Part shown: positions 45,857 to 54,097 of the stretch, in pieces
How the letters are laid out: each line of letters starts with the position of its first letter
How positions within the stretch are numbered: the first letter of the stretch is position 1
Source of the DNA: Pelagibaculum spongiae
GTDB taxonomy: Bacteria > Pseudomonadota > Gammaproteobacteria > Enterobacterales > Pelagibaculaceae
DNA: 64,000 nt
Direction of reading: 5' to 3'
Assembly: GCF_003097315.1 (NCBI RefSeq)
Contig: NZ_QDDL01000012.1
Coordinates: 62,001-126,000, forward strand
The notes under the pieces: model-generated
Database searches by the model: none
What the model was told of the DNA's origin: nothing
Seen by the model: only the letters and a program-made list of their open reading frames with translations
Program-made: the position numbers and the translations under genes

Positions 45857-47656
45857 TTAAGCTAGCTCATAGCAAACACGGAACCCTATCTTGCAGTAAT
45901 GGTATTTACCCGTACTCCATGCTGGAAAAAGATCACTTTCAATATTGGCCGCACCTCTTGCAGACAACAGCGATCTTGATCGAATCGCAACTGCTTCCAT
46001 TCCATAGGGGTTCTCATTCAGCCATTCACAGAATCTGTCTGAATCAACAAATTTTAAACCTGACGTATGCCCAAGAAATTTTGGTTCTTCAGTGTATTTA
46101 CAAGTTAAAGCCTGAAAATCAGACTCATCCATATGAGGAGGTCTAGCACCATATTTATTACTCTTATTATCACAATATTCTAATAAGCTGGAATCCTCGG
46201 TACCGCCACTCACAGAGCATTCTTCTCTAATCGCTCGATACTCGTCCAGCTTGAGTAGACGTAATGGCAAACCATGTTTTTTTTCAAGAAAGGAAAGATA
46301 CATACAAGCGTCAAACCAGGTAACGGCAGCAGGCAACTCTGCTTTGTCAGCGTTCATTGTATCCAAACGATCCGGCTTACCTTTTTTTATTGCCTCTCTA
46401 TGCTCAAAATACTCTGAGTTTTGGTTTGAAAATTTAATAATTTCATCAATGGTGATTAATTGAGAAACATTGAGTTGTTTACCTGCAGCATCAACACGAC
46501 AAAAGTCCATAGGTCGGGCAAAATTGTCAGAAGCCTTAACTGTTTTATACGCATACAAATCGATATCAGAAAAATAAGTTTTCCACACTTCCCACTCACC
46601 AGGATAGTTACGAATTTCACCACCATTCTGATAATAGTGTTGCTCAGCCTTATGTTCATCAAGGGCATGGCAGCCTGCATACTCGAAGTAATACCAGCGC
46701 TGAAAATCATAAAGAGCATTCATTTGACGAGGGATATCAGATGGTTTTAAGAACGGCGCATAAATTTGATGATTAAAATTCTTTTTTTTCATTCCTTTAA
46801 TGACAAAATCATAGCAACCATCACTCCCTTTAAGAAAAATTAATTTCTCATTATACGGAACAACCTCAACCCAGCCTTTATCCTGGCTTTCAATTTCTCG
46901 TCTGAAAATCGCACAGGAAAGCTCCTCACCTTCAGCTAATAAAGCTTTTTCTTTTTGCGTTGAACTGGTTGTGAAATACCTGCCACTTGCCGTGATGCCT
47001 TGTGATATAGGGCTTACCAAGAGGTCGCCCCGTAAATTAAAACATGGTTCAATGCAATGGAACATATGCCCACCTAGGACAAGATGGGCATAAGAAATAT
47101 TGTTATCGTCTCTTCCAAACTTAGGGAATTTCGATATATCAATTATCTTATTAGGGCTCTCAATCGCTAATTTGAGGTGTTCTATATTAGGCTTATACGA
47201 AAATCCCATGGGGTCTGGTTGAGCTTGTACCCATTGATTAAAGCACCACTCACCATCATCATAACGACGGGCATAGTCAAAATTGTACCCAGTAAATATT
47301 TTTGAAGGTGCTGTTTCATTTGAAAAAAATAGTCTGTCAGACAATTTTTCAACATCGAGTGCCAAGGATGCATTTGCATCTGGCCGATACTGGGGTGTCA
47401 CAAGATCATCCCACTGATGCAGCCCATGCTTCTTCATAAAAGGCTCTAACTTTTCTTGATAGTCATCCCCATACCCAGAAAAACCACCAGTAAAACCGAG
47501 AGATGAAGCAATCAGGTTGAGAAGAGTGACATGACCAATCTTTTCTCTATCACGAAACAGTTTTTTTGTTGCTTTTTTTATGTCGTCAGGATGCAATCCC
47601 AGAACAGGGACAACATGGAACTTCTTGGTAGCTATAAAGCGATTTGGTACAGACAT
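45857..47656 (-). CDS. FGE-sulfatase/C-type-lectin-fold protein
   Basis: 599 residues, GGAAAG 5 nt before the ATG. The C-terminal about 160 residues show the formylglycine-generating-enzyme-like fold: AAVTWFDACMYLSFLEKKHG, LRLLKLDEYRAIREE, and the closing KIGFRVCYELA (the 'GFR' end of this family). The N-terminal 80 residues (GHVTLLNLIASSLGFTGGFS) resemble the short N-terminal module of some phage/plasmid 'glyoxalase-related' proteins. The middle is unassigned. No secretion signal. Proteins with this fold serve as enzyme, receptor-binder, or target of diversity-generating retroelements; no reverse transcriptase is visible in the window, so the last option has no support here. Confidence 0.75.
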   Translation of the reverse strand: MSVPNRFIATKKFHVVPVLGLHPDDIKKATKKLFRDREKIGHVTLLNLIASSLGFTGGFSGYGDDYQEKLEPFMKKHGLHQWDDLVTPQYRPDANASLALDVEKLSDRLFFSNETAPSKIFTGYNFDYARRYDDGEWCFNQWVQAQPDPMGFSYKPNIEHLKLAIESPNKIIDISKFPKFGRDDNNISYAHLVLGGHMFHCIEPCFNLRGDLLVSPISQGITASGRYFTTSSTQKEKALLAEGEELSCAIFRREIESQDKGWVEVVPYNEKLIFLKGSDGCYDFVIKGMKKKNFNHQIYAPFLKPSDIPRQMNALYDFQRWYYFEYAGCHALDEHKAEQHYYQNGGEIRNYPGEWEVWKTYFSDIDLYAYKTVKASDNFARPMDFCRVDAAGKQLNVSQLITIDEIIKFSNQNSEYFEHREAIKKGKPDRLDTMNADKAELPAAVTWFDACMYLSFLEKKHGLPLRLLKLDEYRAIREECSVSGGTEDSSLLEYCDNKSNKYGARPPHMDESDFQALTCKYTEEPKFLGHTSGLKFVDSDRFCEWLNENPYGMEAVAIRSRSLLSARGAANIESDLFPAWSTGKYHYCKIGFRVCYELA

Positions 47657-48098
47657 TTGTCTTTCCTAAATACATGACTCCCAGAAGTTCTCTGGTGTAT
47701 CTTAAAGCCGTTATGGGCAAGGAAAAACAGAATAAGCGTGATTGGAGATATATAGGACGTTACGCTTTGCGGGCTTTCTTTGGTAAAGATACTAACACCA
47801 ACCGGAGGCTACCCAGTGCCTGACAATAATTCTACACATCGAAAACTCTTTAAGTCAACAACTAAGTATCCTAAAGCCCATTTGTTTGATTTTCACGAAT
47901 AAAGAAAACATAAATTTTATAGCTGTTCCCTATATTGCGCTAAACAGTCCTGAGATGGCAAAAACCCATGGGGTAGCGTGATCCTTTTGCCTTCCTTATC
48001 AAGGAAGCACCCCTAGAAATAAATTTTTAATAAATTGAAAACTATAATCTTTTAGGCCTTAGCATATGATTTGATCCCACAGGGTTTCAAGTGCTTAA
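47657..48098. other. 442-bp spacer without supported genes
   Basis: It should contain the promoter for the FGE-type gene at its left end (minus strand). A 49-codon plus-strand frame (47674-47823) has no ribosome binding site. Nothing else is seen. Confidence 0.4.
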
Positions 48099-48647
48099 TT
48101 AGCCGCCAAAATAACCCTTTCGCTCCATTTTCAAAGTGCGCCAGACTGGAAGCAGCTTTTGAATCAGTGCGTCACGATCTCTGATTGCTCGGATTTTAAT
48201 TTCGGCCTGATCATTATCATTGGTTTCAATCACGAGAGTCGACAATCCAACAAGGCCTAAAAGTCCTGCCGGTGGACTACTGATATCTTTTATGCCACTA
48301 ATTTCACAAAATAATTCACGACGAAAAATCCTGGTTATTCCTTTGGCTTCTTTGATTTTATTTTTGGTAATTACAATGCGTTCGTAGCGAACAAAAAGAT
48401 ACGCATGCAAGACACTGATGATTGAAAAGAAAATCAGCACATAGCAAGCCCATGAAATAGCATCTCTTATCATTGGTCCATAACCGACACTTAAATGATC
48501 AGTCCACATGGCCAAAAACATAATGGCACCAACCAAACAGCCACCCCACCAACGAAACGTTCCGAGGTTAACCCACTGGGATGGCCCACCTTGCCAAATA
48601 ATCGTTTCATCGTCGTAAGCAACCTGGTAGTACTGCTCACTATCCAT
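48099..48647 (-). CDS. Bacterial PH-domain membrane protein
   Basis: 182 residues. ETIIWQGGPSQWVNLGTFRW near the start, two transmembrane helices (about residues 33-48 and 65-85), then a PH-like beta domain starting YERIVITKNKIKEAKGI and ending in a C-terminal helix (RDRDALIQKLLPVW), the layout of bPH_2 (YdbS-like) proteins. AGGA precedes the ATG. These proteins sit in the inner membrane with unknown ligands. It stands alone on the minus strand. Confidence 0.8.
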   Translation of the reverse strand: MDSEQYYQVAYDDETIIWQGGPSQWVNLGTFRWWGGCLVGAIMFLAMWTDHLSVGYGPMIRDAISWACYVLIFFSIISVLHAYLFVRYERIVITKNKIKEAKGITRIFRRELFCEISGIKDISSPPAGLLGLVGLSTLVIETNDNDQAEIKIRAIRDRDALIQKLLPVWRTLKMERKGYFGG

Positions 48648-48804
48648 CTCATCCTGAGGGGGTGCTGTTTGGTTGTCGCATTCCTATGTACCATGAACCC
48701 CATAAGATTCTTAGTGGTGCTATGCCGCTCAACTCAGCCACATAACGAGCATGGCCGAACTTAAAACTGTCATAATATGCAAACAATGATGTAAAAGAAT
48801 GGCT

Positions 48805-48832
48805 AAAGGATCTTGCAAGTGTGATCCTTTTT
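48805..48832 (+). terminator. Orphan rho-independent terminator in a gene-free region
   Basis: AAAGGATC (48805-48812) pairs with GATCCTTT (48823-48830), followed by TT, giving a short stem with a 10-nt loop and a five-T run counting the stem. No plus-strand gene precedes it; a small RNA or the end of a decayed gene is possible. Confidence 0.55.
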
Positions 48833-49850
48833 AGTTGGTGATAACACTTAGAGCAGGCAGCTTCAGTGAAAACGGTGGGTTAGCTTTGATTCCGGTAATT
48901 TCCAAAAGCTGTGGCTGTGATGGTATGCATAATCCTGGCTATAGTGAACGCATCTTCTAACCAAAATATGAACTTTTATGTCTGAGCACAAAAATCGGTA
49001 TTTGTTTTCAGGAATCAACTCTAATGCTTTGAATTTTCTCTAACCACCACGTTTTCTTTGTCTAAACAGAAGGTTATTATGCCGAGCAGAAAGTGATCTA
49101 TGCGGTATTTAAAAGATATTTTTCCCTTCAAAAATGGTAACGAAATTTTTAGGGTTACCTGAATAAATTGAAGGATTCATATCATGTGGCCGACAGGTCA
49201 TCATTAAATTCTGAATGATACCCAAGTGTCCCCACCCAACTCTGTTCAATACTTTTATCAGTAGCTTAAAGACACTCCCTTTAAGCAGAATAAATATATG
49301 ATCAGGTACTTAAAGACAGCAACTTTCCCAAGTAACTCTCATTCATGTTTCAGATATATTTTCACGAAAAATGGCCAACCACCGCTTTAATCTGTTGATA
49401 TATTTATAAATAAAAATATTAACTCACTATTTACTGTACAGCAGAGCAGATGTGGTGTTAACGCCATAAAAATAACTAATATTGGATAAGCTTGAAATTT
49501 TGGGTGATCGGTGTTTTTTTCAACTTAATTCATCAAGAAATGTTGAGATGATTTTAAGGTGACTAATCGGCACGTAAATAGTTTGACGAAAATAGAATGC
49601 TTGCGGCATCTTAGTACTGCTAACCTTCTGTTGTAATGTTGAAAACTGTAGGGCTTGAAGACCAGTCGCAGCAGCAGTTTGGCCTTTTCTAATCGACTCT
49701 TAAATATCAATAAAAAAATTACAGCATCGAGCTAAAGCAAGCTGAGCTGCTCAGATAACCGGGTAATATCAGGTAAAACGACGACTAAATGGATAAGACG
49801 CAGGATGCTAATACCGAGTGACAACAGAGGCGTCTTATTAATGGGGTTGA
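48833..49850. other. About 1 kb without a supported gene
   Basis: Both strands are broken by stops; short frames lack ribosome binding sites. The right part (49740-49850) has a protein-like minus-strand stretch but with interrupted frames, perhaps decayed mobile DNA. Confidence 0.4.
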
Positions 49851-49879
49851 TTGACCTTGCTGTTTTTCGACCAGATATA
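49851..49879 (+). promoter_or_regulatory. Putative sigma-70 promoter for the protease-cyclase pair
   Basis: TTGACC (49851-49856) and GATATA (49874-49879) are separated by 17 bp, 55 bp before the protease start codon, which has GGAG at 49923-49926. Confidence 0.55.
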
Positions 49880-49934
49880 CGGGCCAAGGAAGCAGGGTTT
49901 TCCTCCTACCTAATATAATGTTGGAGAATGAAAC

Positions 49935-50987
49935 ATGAAGAGATTACCTGCGTTACTCACAGCAGTCCTAGCCCTCGGCTGTTCTTTTGGAGCTTGGGCA
50001 GCGACTCCTCAGGAAGTGGCCAAGCAAGCCTCCTCGTCGACCGTGTTGATTGTGACTGAAGATGCGAACGGTCAACCCCTTGCTCTCGGTAGCGGATTTG
50101 TGGTCTCTACAAACAAACTCATCACAAACTACCACGTGATCGAGGGTGCATCCTCAGGTTACGTCCGTATAGCAGGCAATAAGAAGAAGCTGGAAATCGC
50201 CGGTATTCTTGCGTTCGACAGATCTCGAGACCTAGCATTGCTCTCTGTTAAAGATCTCGTAGCATCACCCCTTTCAGTGTCCGCAGTAACCCCACAGGTT
50301 GGCGATACAATCTATAGTCTGGGCAACCCCCAAGGACTAGAAGCAACTTTCTCTGCTGGTATCATCAGCAGCATCCGAAAGCTTGACAACGATAGTCTGC
50401 TCCAGATCACTGCACCCATCTCTCCCGGTAGCAGCGGAGGTCCAGTCTTGAATGTGGACGCAGAAGTCGTAGGGGTCGCTGTGGCGACCCTTCGAGGAGG
50501 TCAGAATCTCAACTTCGCGATCCCTGCGAAGTACTTTAAGTCTCTCCTTGATCGCGAGCAGCCAATATTGCCGTTAGGCAAGCTGAAGGAAGACAAGAAG
50601 GCGAAGTCAATATTCGATTCACTCCAATCAGGCAACGCGATTGATGGCGTTGTTGGTGAGGCCGTGAGATGGAAAGGCGACATCAGTGGTTCGTTGGCCT
50701 CATATGGTGACTTTACATTTGGCCTTCGGAACAAGCTACGAGAGCCAGTTCGGAATATCATCTTCATGGTCATATTCAACGACCATGATGGCAAACCGGT
50801 CGAGTATTTCGCGTCAGTTTATTCCGGAATTCTCCCTGCTCGCCTCGCACGGCGGGTGTCAGGAACGGTTGACCCGAGTATCAAACCCATGACAACCCGG
50901 ATATCTCGAAACAACCAATTCATGTACGAGCTGACACCAAGCTCTCAAGTTGAGGTGAGGATTCTACACTTTGAAATCGTCGAGTAG
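49935..50987 (+). CDS. Exported trypsin-like (DegP/S1C) serine protease
   Basis: 350 residues. A Sec signal peptide covers residues 1-22 (LTAVLALGCSFGAWA, cleavage after AWA). The catalytic triad is intact: His67 in NYHVIEG, Asp99 in RSRDLALL, Ser167 in GSSGGPV. After about residue 215 there is no PDZ domain; instead a beta-rich C-terminal domain of about 110 residues (FGLRNKLREPVRNIIFMVIF ... EVRILHFEIVE). Base composition is more GC-rich than the neighbours, and codon use differs, suggesting recent transfer. It lies 17 nt before the cyclase-like gene, so the two are probably co-expressed. The substrate is unknown; the enzyme would act in the periplasm. Confidence 0.92.
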   Translation: MKRLPALLTAVLALGCSFGAWAATPQEVAKQASSSTVLIVTEDANGQPLALGSGFVVSTNKLITNYHVIEGASSGYVRIAGNKKKLEIAGILAFDRSRDLALLSVKDLVASPLSVSAVTPQVGDTIYSLGNPQGLEATFSAGIISSIRKLDNDSLLQITAPISPGSSGGPVLNVDAEVVGVAVATLRGGQNLNFAIPAKYFKSLLDREQPILPLGKLKEDKKAKSIFDSLQSGNAIDGVVGEAVRWKGDISGSLASYGDFTFGLRNKLREPVRNIIFMVIFNDHDGKPVEYFASVYSGILPARLARRVSGTVDPSIKPMTTRISRNNQFMYELTPSSQVEVRILHFEIVE

Positions 50988-51004
50988 ATTCTCCAACAAT
51001 CGCG

Positions 51005-51766
51005 TTGAACATGATGAGGTGTGATCTAGAGGTGAGCAGTATCGTGGATAAACGTTGGGGCATAAGTATTGATATAGAGGGTTTTTCTAATCTTTATGAG
51101 TATAACGATGCAACCCAGACTAAAGCGATTCGGGGTTTACACCAGCTTATGGATGCTGTCATAAAGATAGGGCAAAAGGTTTATCCTGGCGATCCAAATA
51201 AGAACTACTGGGATAGAATTTTCGCTCACCAATTTGGTGATGGCTTTATTCTTGTTTCTAATTTCAAAGAACCAGATCCAAGTCGCTGCATAGCAATTGC
51301 CACTTCTTTATCAAGATATATGCTACTTCAAGGTTATGCTACTAAAGCAGCTATTTCTACTGGAGATATGAACGATATTAGTGGTTGCTACCCAGATGCA
51401 ATGAAAAGTGCAAAAAACAATACTTTGGGTTTAGGCATGGGGTTAATAACTTCAATTCCTGTTATGGGAACCGCTCTCACAAAAGCTCACAATTTGGCTG
51501 GTAGGGTTTCGGGAAACGTTGTTGTAATCGATGTTACTCAATTTTCTTGTGTCCCTGAATATTTGATAAAAGACCACGAAGGTAATATTGGATACATAAA
51601 TTGGATGTCAGATGAAAATAGTCTCGCCCAAGAAATATCAGAAAAAGCGGGCCTTCAATATGGGAACGAAAATCAGTTGTCTAGTCTATTTTCTGCTTAC
51701 ATCGTTGTGGAGCCCTGTCCGCCACAAAAATGGATCGAAGGTAGTCAAAAGTGTCAAAATACATAA
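51005..51766 (+). CDS. Class III nucleotidyl-cyclase-like protein
   Basis: 253 residues. Features of the cyclase homology domain can be followed in order: ISIDIEGFSNLYEY (first metal Asp, as in 'DIxGFS'), FAHQFGDGFILVS (second metal Asp, 'GDG'), KAAISTGD, and GTALTKAHNLAGRVSGNVVV (as in 'G..vN.aaRl....g.ilv'). No membrane or HAMP segment, so cytoplasmic. Class III cyclases make cAMP or cGMP; related defence enzymes (PycC) make cCMP or cUMP. The base or purine choice cannot be read here. Adjacent to an exported protease (17-nt gap) and followed by a strong terminator, the pair forms a closed unit. The ATG at 51011 or an upstream start is possible. Confidence 0.75.
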   Translation: MNMMRCDLEVSSIVDKRWGISIDIEGFSNLYEYNDATQTKAIRGLHQLMDAVIKIGQKVYPGDPNKNYWDRIFAHQFGDGFILVSNFKEPDPSRCIAIATSLSRYMLLQGYATKAAISTGDMNDISGCYPDAMKSAKNNTLGLGMGLITSIPVMGTALTKAHNLAGRVSGNVVVIDVTQFSCVPEYLIKDHEGNIGYINWMSDENSLAQEISEKAGLQYGNENQLSSLFSAYIVVEPCPPQKWIEGSQKCQNT

Positions 51767-51816
51767 AACCGATATCAGCTAAAAGCTTTTCTAATGGTTT
51801 TTTTAGGTTGTCATAA

Positions 51817-51840
51817 AAAAGGCCTCCGAAGAGGCCTTTT
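51817..51840. terminator. Bidirectional rho-independent terminator
   Basis: AAAAGGCCTC (51817-51826) and GAGGCCTTTT (51831-51840) form a perfect stem with a CGAA tetraloop, with T-runs on both strands. It ends the plus-strand protease-cyclase unit and the minus-strand set of small genes starting at 53123. Confidence 0.92.
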
Positions 51841-51843
51841 GTC

Positions 51844-52002
51844 TTAATCGTCAAATCTTTTAATGCCAGATTGACTTGCTCTTAACTCAATATCCTTCCA
51901 AGCATGGCGTTCATGCAAATGCGCACGAGCCGCTAACCCGGTGAACACAAAGAGCAGCAAAATTGCTAGCACCATTAAAAGATTCATGACTGTAATCCAC
52001 AT
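51844..52002 (-). CDS. Small single-helix membrane protein (52 residues)
   Basis: ATG at 52002 preceded by GGAGG 8 nt upstream, a strong signal. The product has one hydrophobic helix (VMNLLMVLAILLLFVFTG) followed by a basic/amphipathic tail (ARAHLHERHAWKDIELRASQ). It ends 4 nt before the bidirectional terminator. Last gene of a small minus-strand group. Function unknown; too short for most gene finders. Confidence 0.7.
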   Translation of the reverse strand: MWITVMNLLMVLAILLLFVFTGLAARAHLHERHAWKDIELRASQSGIKRFDD

Positions 52003-52045
52003 AACTTAATTCCTCCTAAATAGATAATCCCGTTGAAGTTTTTTG

Positions 52046-52378
52046 TCAAGACTTCTTTCCGGCTCTACTCATTCGGATCGCAAGTAGATCAACAATCAGT
52101 TCTTTGAGTGCCGTAGCACTGGATTCCCAAGCGTCTAGGATTAAATGTCCACTGACACAATAGAGTGCCAATACTGCAGAGATATATTCAACCCAGGCTA
52201 AAGCTTGCCCAGAAATAAGCGGTTTAATAATGTGCCCGACAAAAATTCCTGATAAGCCAACCAGACCTAACTTTAATGACTTAAAAAGAAAAATACTTCG
52301 GGTGTAGTCCATTTTGAAAACCAAAAGGTCAGACGTACTCAGCCTGCTGATTTCCTTATACATGGTACGATTATCCAT
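52046..52378 (-). CDS. Small membrane protein (110 residues)
   Basis: Hydrophobic segments at about residues 33-52 (SLKLGLVGLSGIFVGHII) and 60-80 (AWVEYISAVLALYCVSGHLI) suggest two membrane helices, with a basic C-terminus. AAGGAAGG lies upstream of the ATG. It is in line with the neighbouring small minus-strand genes. Family not recognised. Confidence 0.65.
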   Translation of the reverse strand: MDNRTMYKEISRLSTSDLLVFKMDYTRSIFLFKSLKLGLVGLSGIFVGHIIKPLISGQALAWVEYISAVLALYCVSGHLILDAWESSATALKELIVDLLAIRMSRAGKKS

Positions 52379-52492
52379 AATTAACCTTCCTTTCGTTGAA
52401 CGAACCCAACGTCCGGATAGGTGCGCCCCAGGAGGGCAACACCCTCCGGGACTAAAATCATCGTATTTTGGTGAATTAAATCACCTGTGGTT

Positions 52493-52858
52493 TTACTGCT
52501 GCTCTTTTGCGCCTAGCTCGAGCAGTTGGATCATATCCAACTGATTCATATCGCTATCAAGAGAACCGTTAATTGCTGAAACCACCATACCGCCTTTGGC
52601 ATATTCCAGTGCTTGTTTCATTGTGACTACCAGTGAAGAAGCTTCATCATCAATACTGGTGACGATGTCGCGCCACTCCCATGTTTCAAAAGGTGCCCAG
52701 GCAAACCACCCATCTGGGTCAATGCTGTTTTCAACGCAATCAGCCAAAAACTGATAGCGTTCGTACCAGGTGCCTTCAAAATCATTATCACTACTAATGA
52801 ACTGGGAAGTCGCATGGCCATAAGCCATTTGCTCCAACTTGCTTGTTAATGTGTTCAT
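52493..52858 (-). CDS. Acidic 121-residue protein, unknown function
   Basis: Start chosen at the ATG at 52858, which has GGAGG 6 nt upstream; the frame stays open back to 53104 but overlaps the previous gene. The sequence is acidic with several tryptophans (WYERYQFLADCVENSIDPDG, WFAWAPFETWEWRD), helical at the end. No motif recognised. Begins 16 nt after the Cys-rich gene stop, so co-transcribed. Confidence 0.6.
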   Translation of the reverse strand: MNTLTSKLEQMAYGHATSQFISSDNDFEGTWYERYQFLADCVENSIDPDGWFAWAPFETWEWRDIVTSIDDEASSLVVTMKQALEYAKGGMVVSAINGSLDSDMNQLDMIQLLELGAKEQQ

Positions 52859-52874
52859 CGTGTCCTCCAAAGAC

Positions 52875-53123
52875 TCAAGAGCCACATCCGGCTGGGCAAC
52901 ACCCCAACTCAATGCCATGGCAACAACAGTCGTTTTCCAGCAACCATACCTGCTGTCTTGCCCTTTGATCTTTCGGGGCATAATCCCAATCGCATGCAAT
53001 TGAGATCGCTTTTTGCTGGTCTTTTTTTGAGAATGTAACAAGCGCGGCGTCAACAGCACGACTGAAGCGCTCAACGAAAAATTCATAGGATAAACCACAG
53101 CCACGATGCGCTGACCTCAGCAT
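52875..53123 (-). CDS. Cys-rich small protein cut or capped by an IS66 fragment
   Basis: 82 residues from the ATG at 53123. The C-terminus ENDCCCHGIELGCCPAGCGS holds seven Cys plus His, a pattern seen in small plasmid/phage proteins and suited to metal binding. The start codon falls inside sequence belonging to the IS66 transposase fragment (which begins by about 53116), so the original N-terminus may have been replaced by the insertion. Head of the small minus-strand group 51844-53123. Confidence 0.5.
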   Translation of the reverse strand: MLRSAHRGCGLSYEFFVERFSRAVDAALVTFSKKDQQKAISIACDWDYAPKDQRARQQVWLLENDCCCHGIELGCCPAGCGS

Positions 53124-53965
53124 GGGCACGTTGGTTAACTTTAATAAGCAGCTTGCTCAGCGATTACATCGTGTTTTTAAGCCATTAGCAATTGAGCAAA
53201 TTGCTTTAGCGGATGTGGCGTGTGCTGATGAGACGGGCGTCAATATTAATGCATCCCGCCATTGGGTTCACGGTATCTCCAGCACGCATTGGGCGCTATT
53301 AACACCCCATAAACAGAGAGGTGCGCAGGCAATGAAAAACATTGGCGTGTTACCTCGCTTCAAAGGTGTATTGGTGCATGACCATTGGAGTGTTTATTTG
53401 AAATTTAAATGTCAGCATCAGTATTGCAATGCTCATTATCTTAGAGAATTGATTCGTGCCCATGAGCAGGATGATTGTCGATGGGCAAAGCTGATGCATA
53501 CGCTGCTTCTTAAAATCAATCAAGCGGTCACCGATGCGGGTGGTGAACTATCAGAATCGGCCATCAAAGGGTGCCGAAAACGTTACCGCAGCTTGATTAC
53601 GCGGGGCGAGAAAGAAAGCTCCGAAAAACCAAGTGAAGCGGGCAAACGGGGTCGTCCCAAACAAAGTAAAGCGAGAAATCTTCTGGATCGTTTACGCATT
53701 TATGAAGATGATACTTTGCGCTTTATGACCGATGCAAAGGCTTCATCAAAAAGAGCGAGAGATACGAATGCTCAAGGTGCAGCAAAAGATATCAGGTTGT
53801 TTCCGATCGGCAGGGAGCACAGAAAACTATTGTTTATTTAGATCGTATTTAAGTAGTTGTTTAAAGCATGACGTGTCTGCATCTGAAGGTATTAATTTGC
53901 TTGCGAGAAATGAGTGGCCTGAATTTATTAAGCAGCATCCTGTAGTAATTAGCTTATTGAGCTGA
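53116..53965 (+). pseudogene. IS66-family transposase (TnpC) fragment, 5'-truncated and frameshifted
   Basis: From about 53116 the translation LSMGTLVNFNKQLAQRL, then VACADETGVNINASRHWVHG (first catalytic Asp), VLVHDHWSVYLKF (second Asp) and QYCNAHYLREL follow the IS66 DDE transposase. Near 53740 the frame changes; the continuation REIRMLKVQQKISGCFRS (with the catalytic Glu) and SYLSSCLKH is the usual IS66 C-terminus. The N-terminal zinc-binding half, TnpA and TnpB are missing, so it is inactive. No flanking terminal repeats are clear. Confidence 0.88.
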
Positions 53966-54097
53966 ATGGTGGCAAAAAATTAATTAAGGCATAGGCAGAG
54001 AAAGTAACAAAAAAGTGCTCAATGAACCCTGCCCAAGCACTTAAACCAGAATAGAATAAGGTGCTTGGGATATAATTAGATTAGAAAACACACCAGG

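Noticed and set aside
45857-46020. Variable region of a diversity-generating retroelement at the 3' end of the FGE-type gene
   Set aside because: No reverse transcriptase and no second copy of this segment were seen in the window.
47674-47823. 49-codon plus-strand frame opposite the upstream region of the FGE-type gene
   Set aside because: No ribosome binding site, no similarity, and it lies where a minus-strand promoter is expected.
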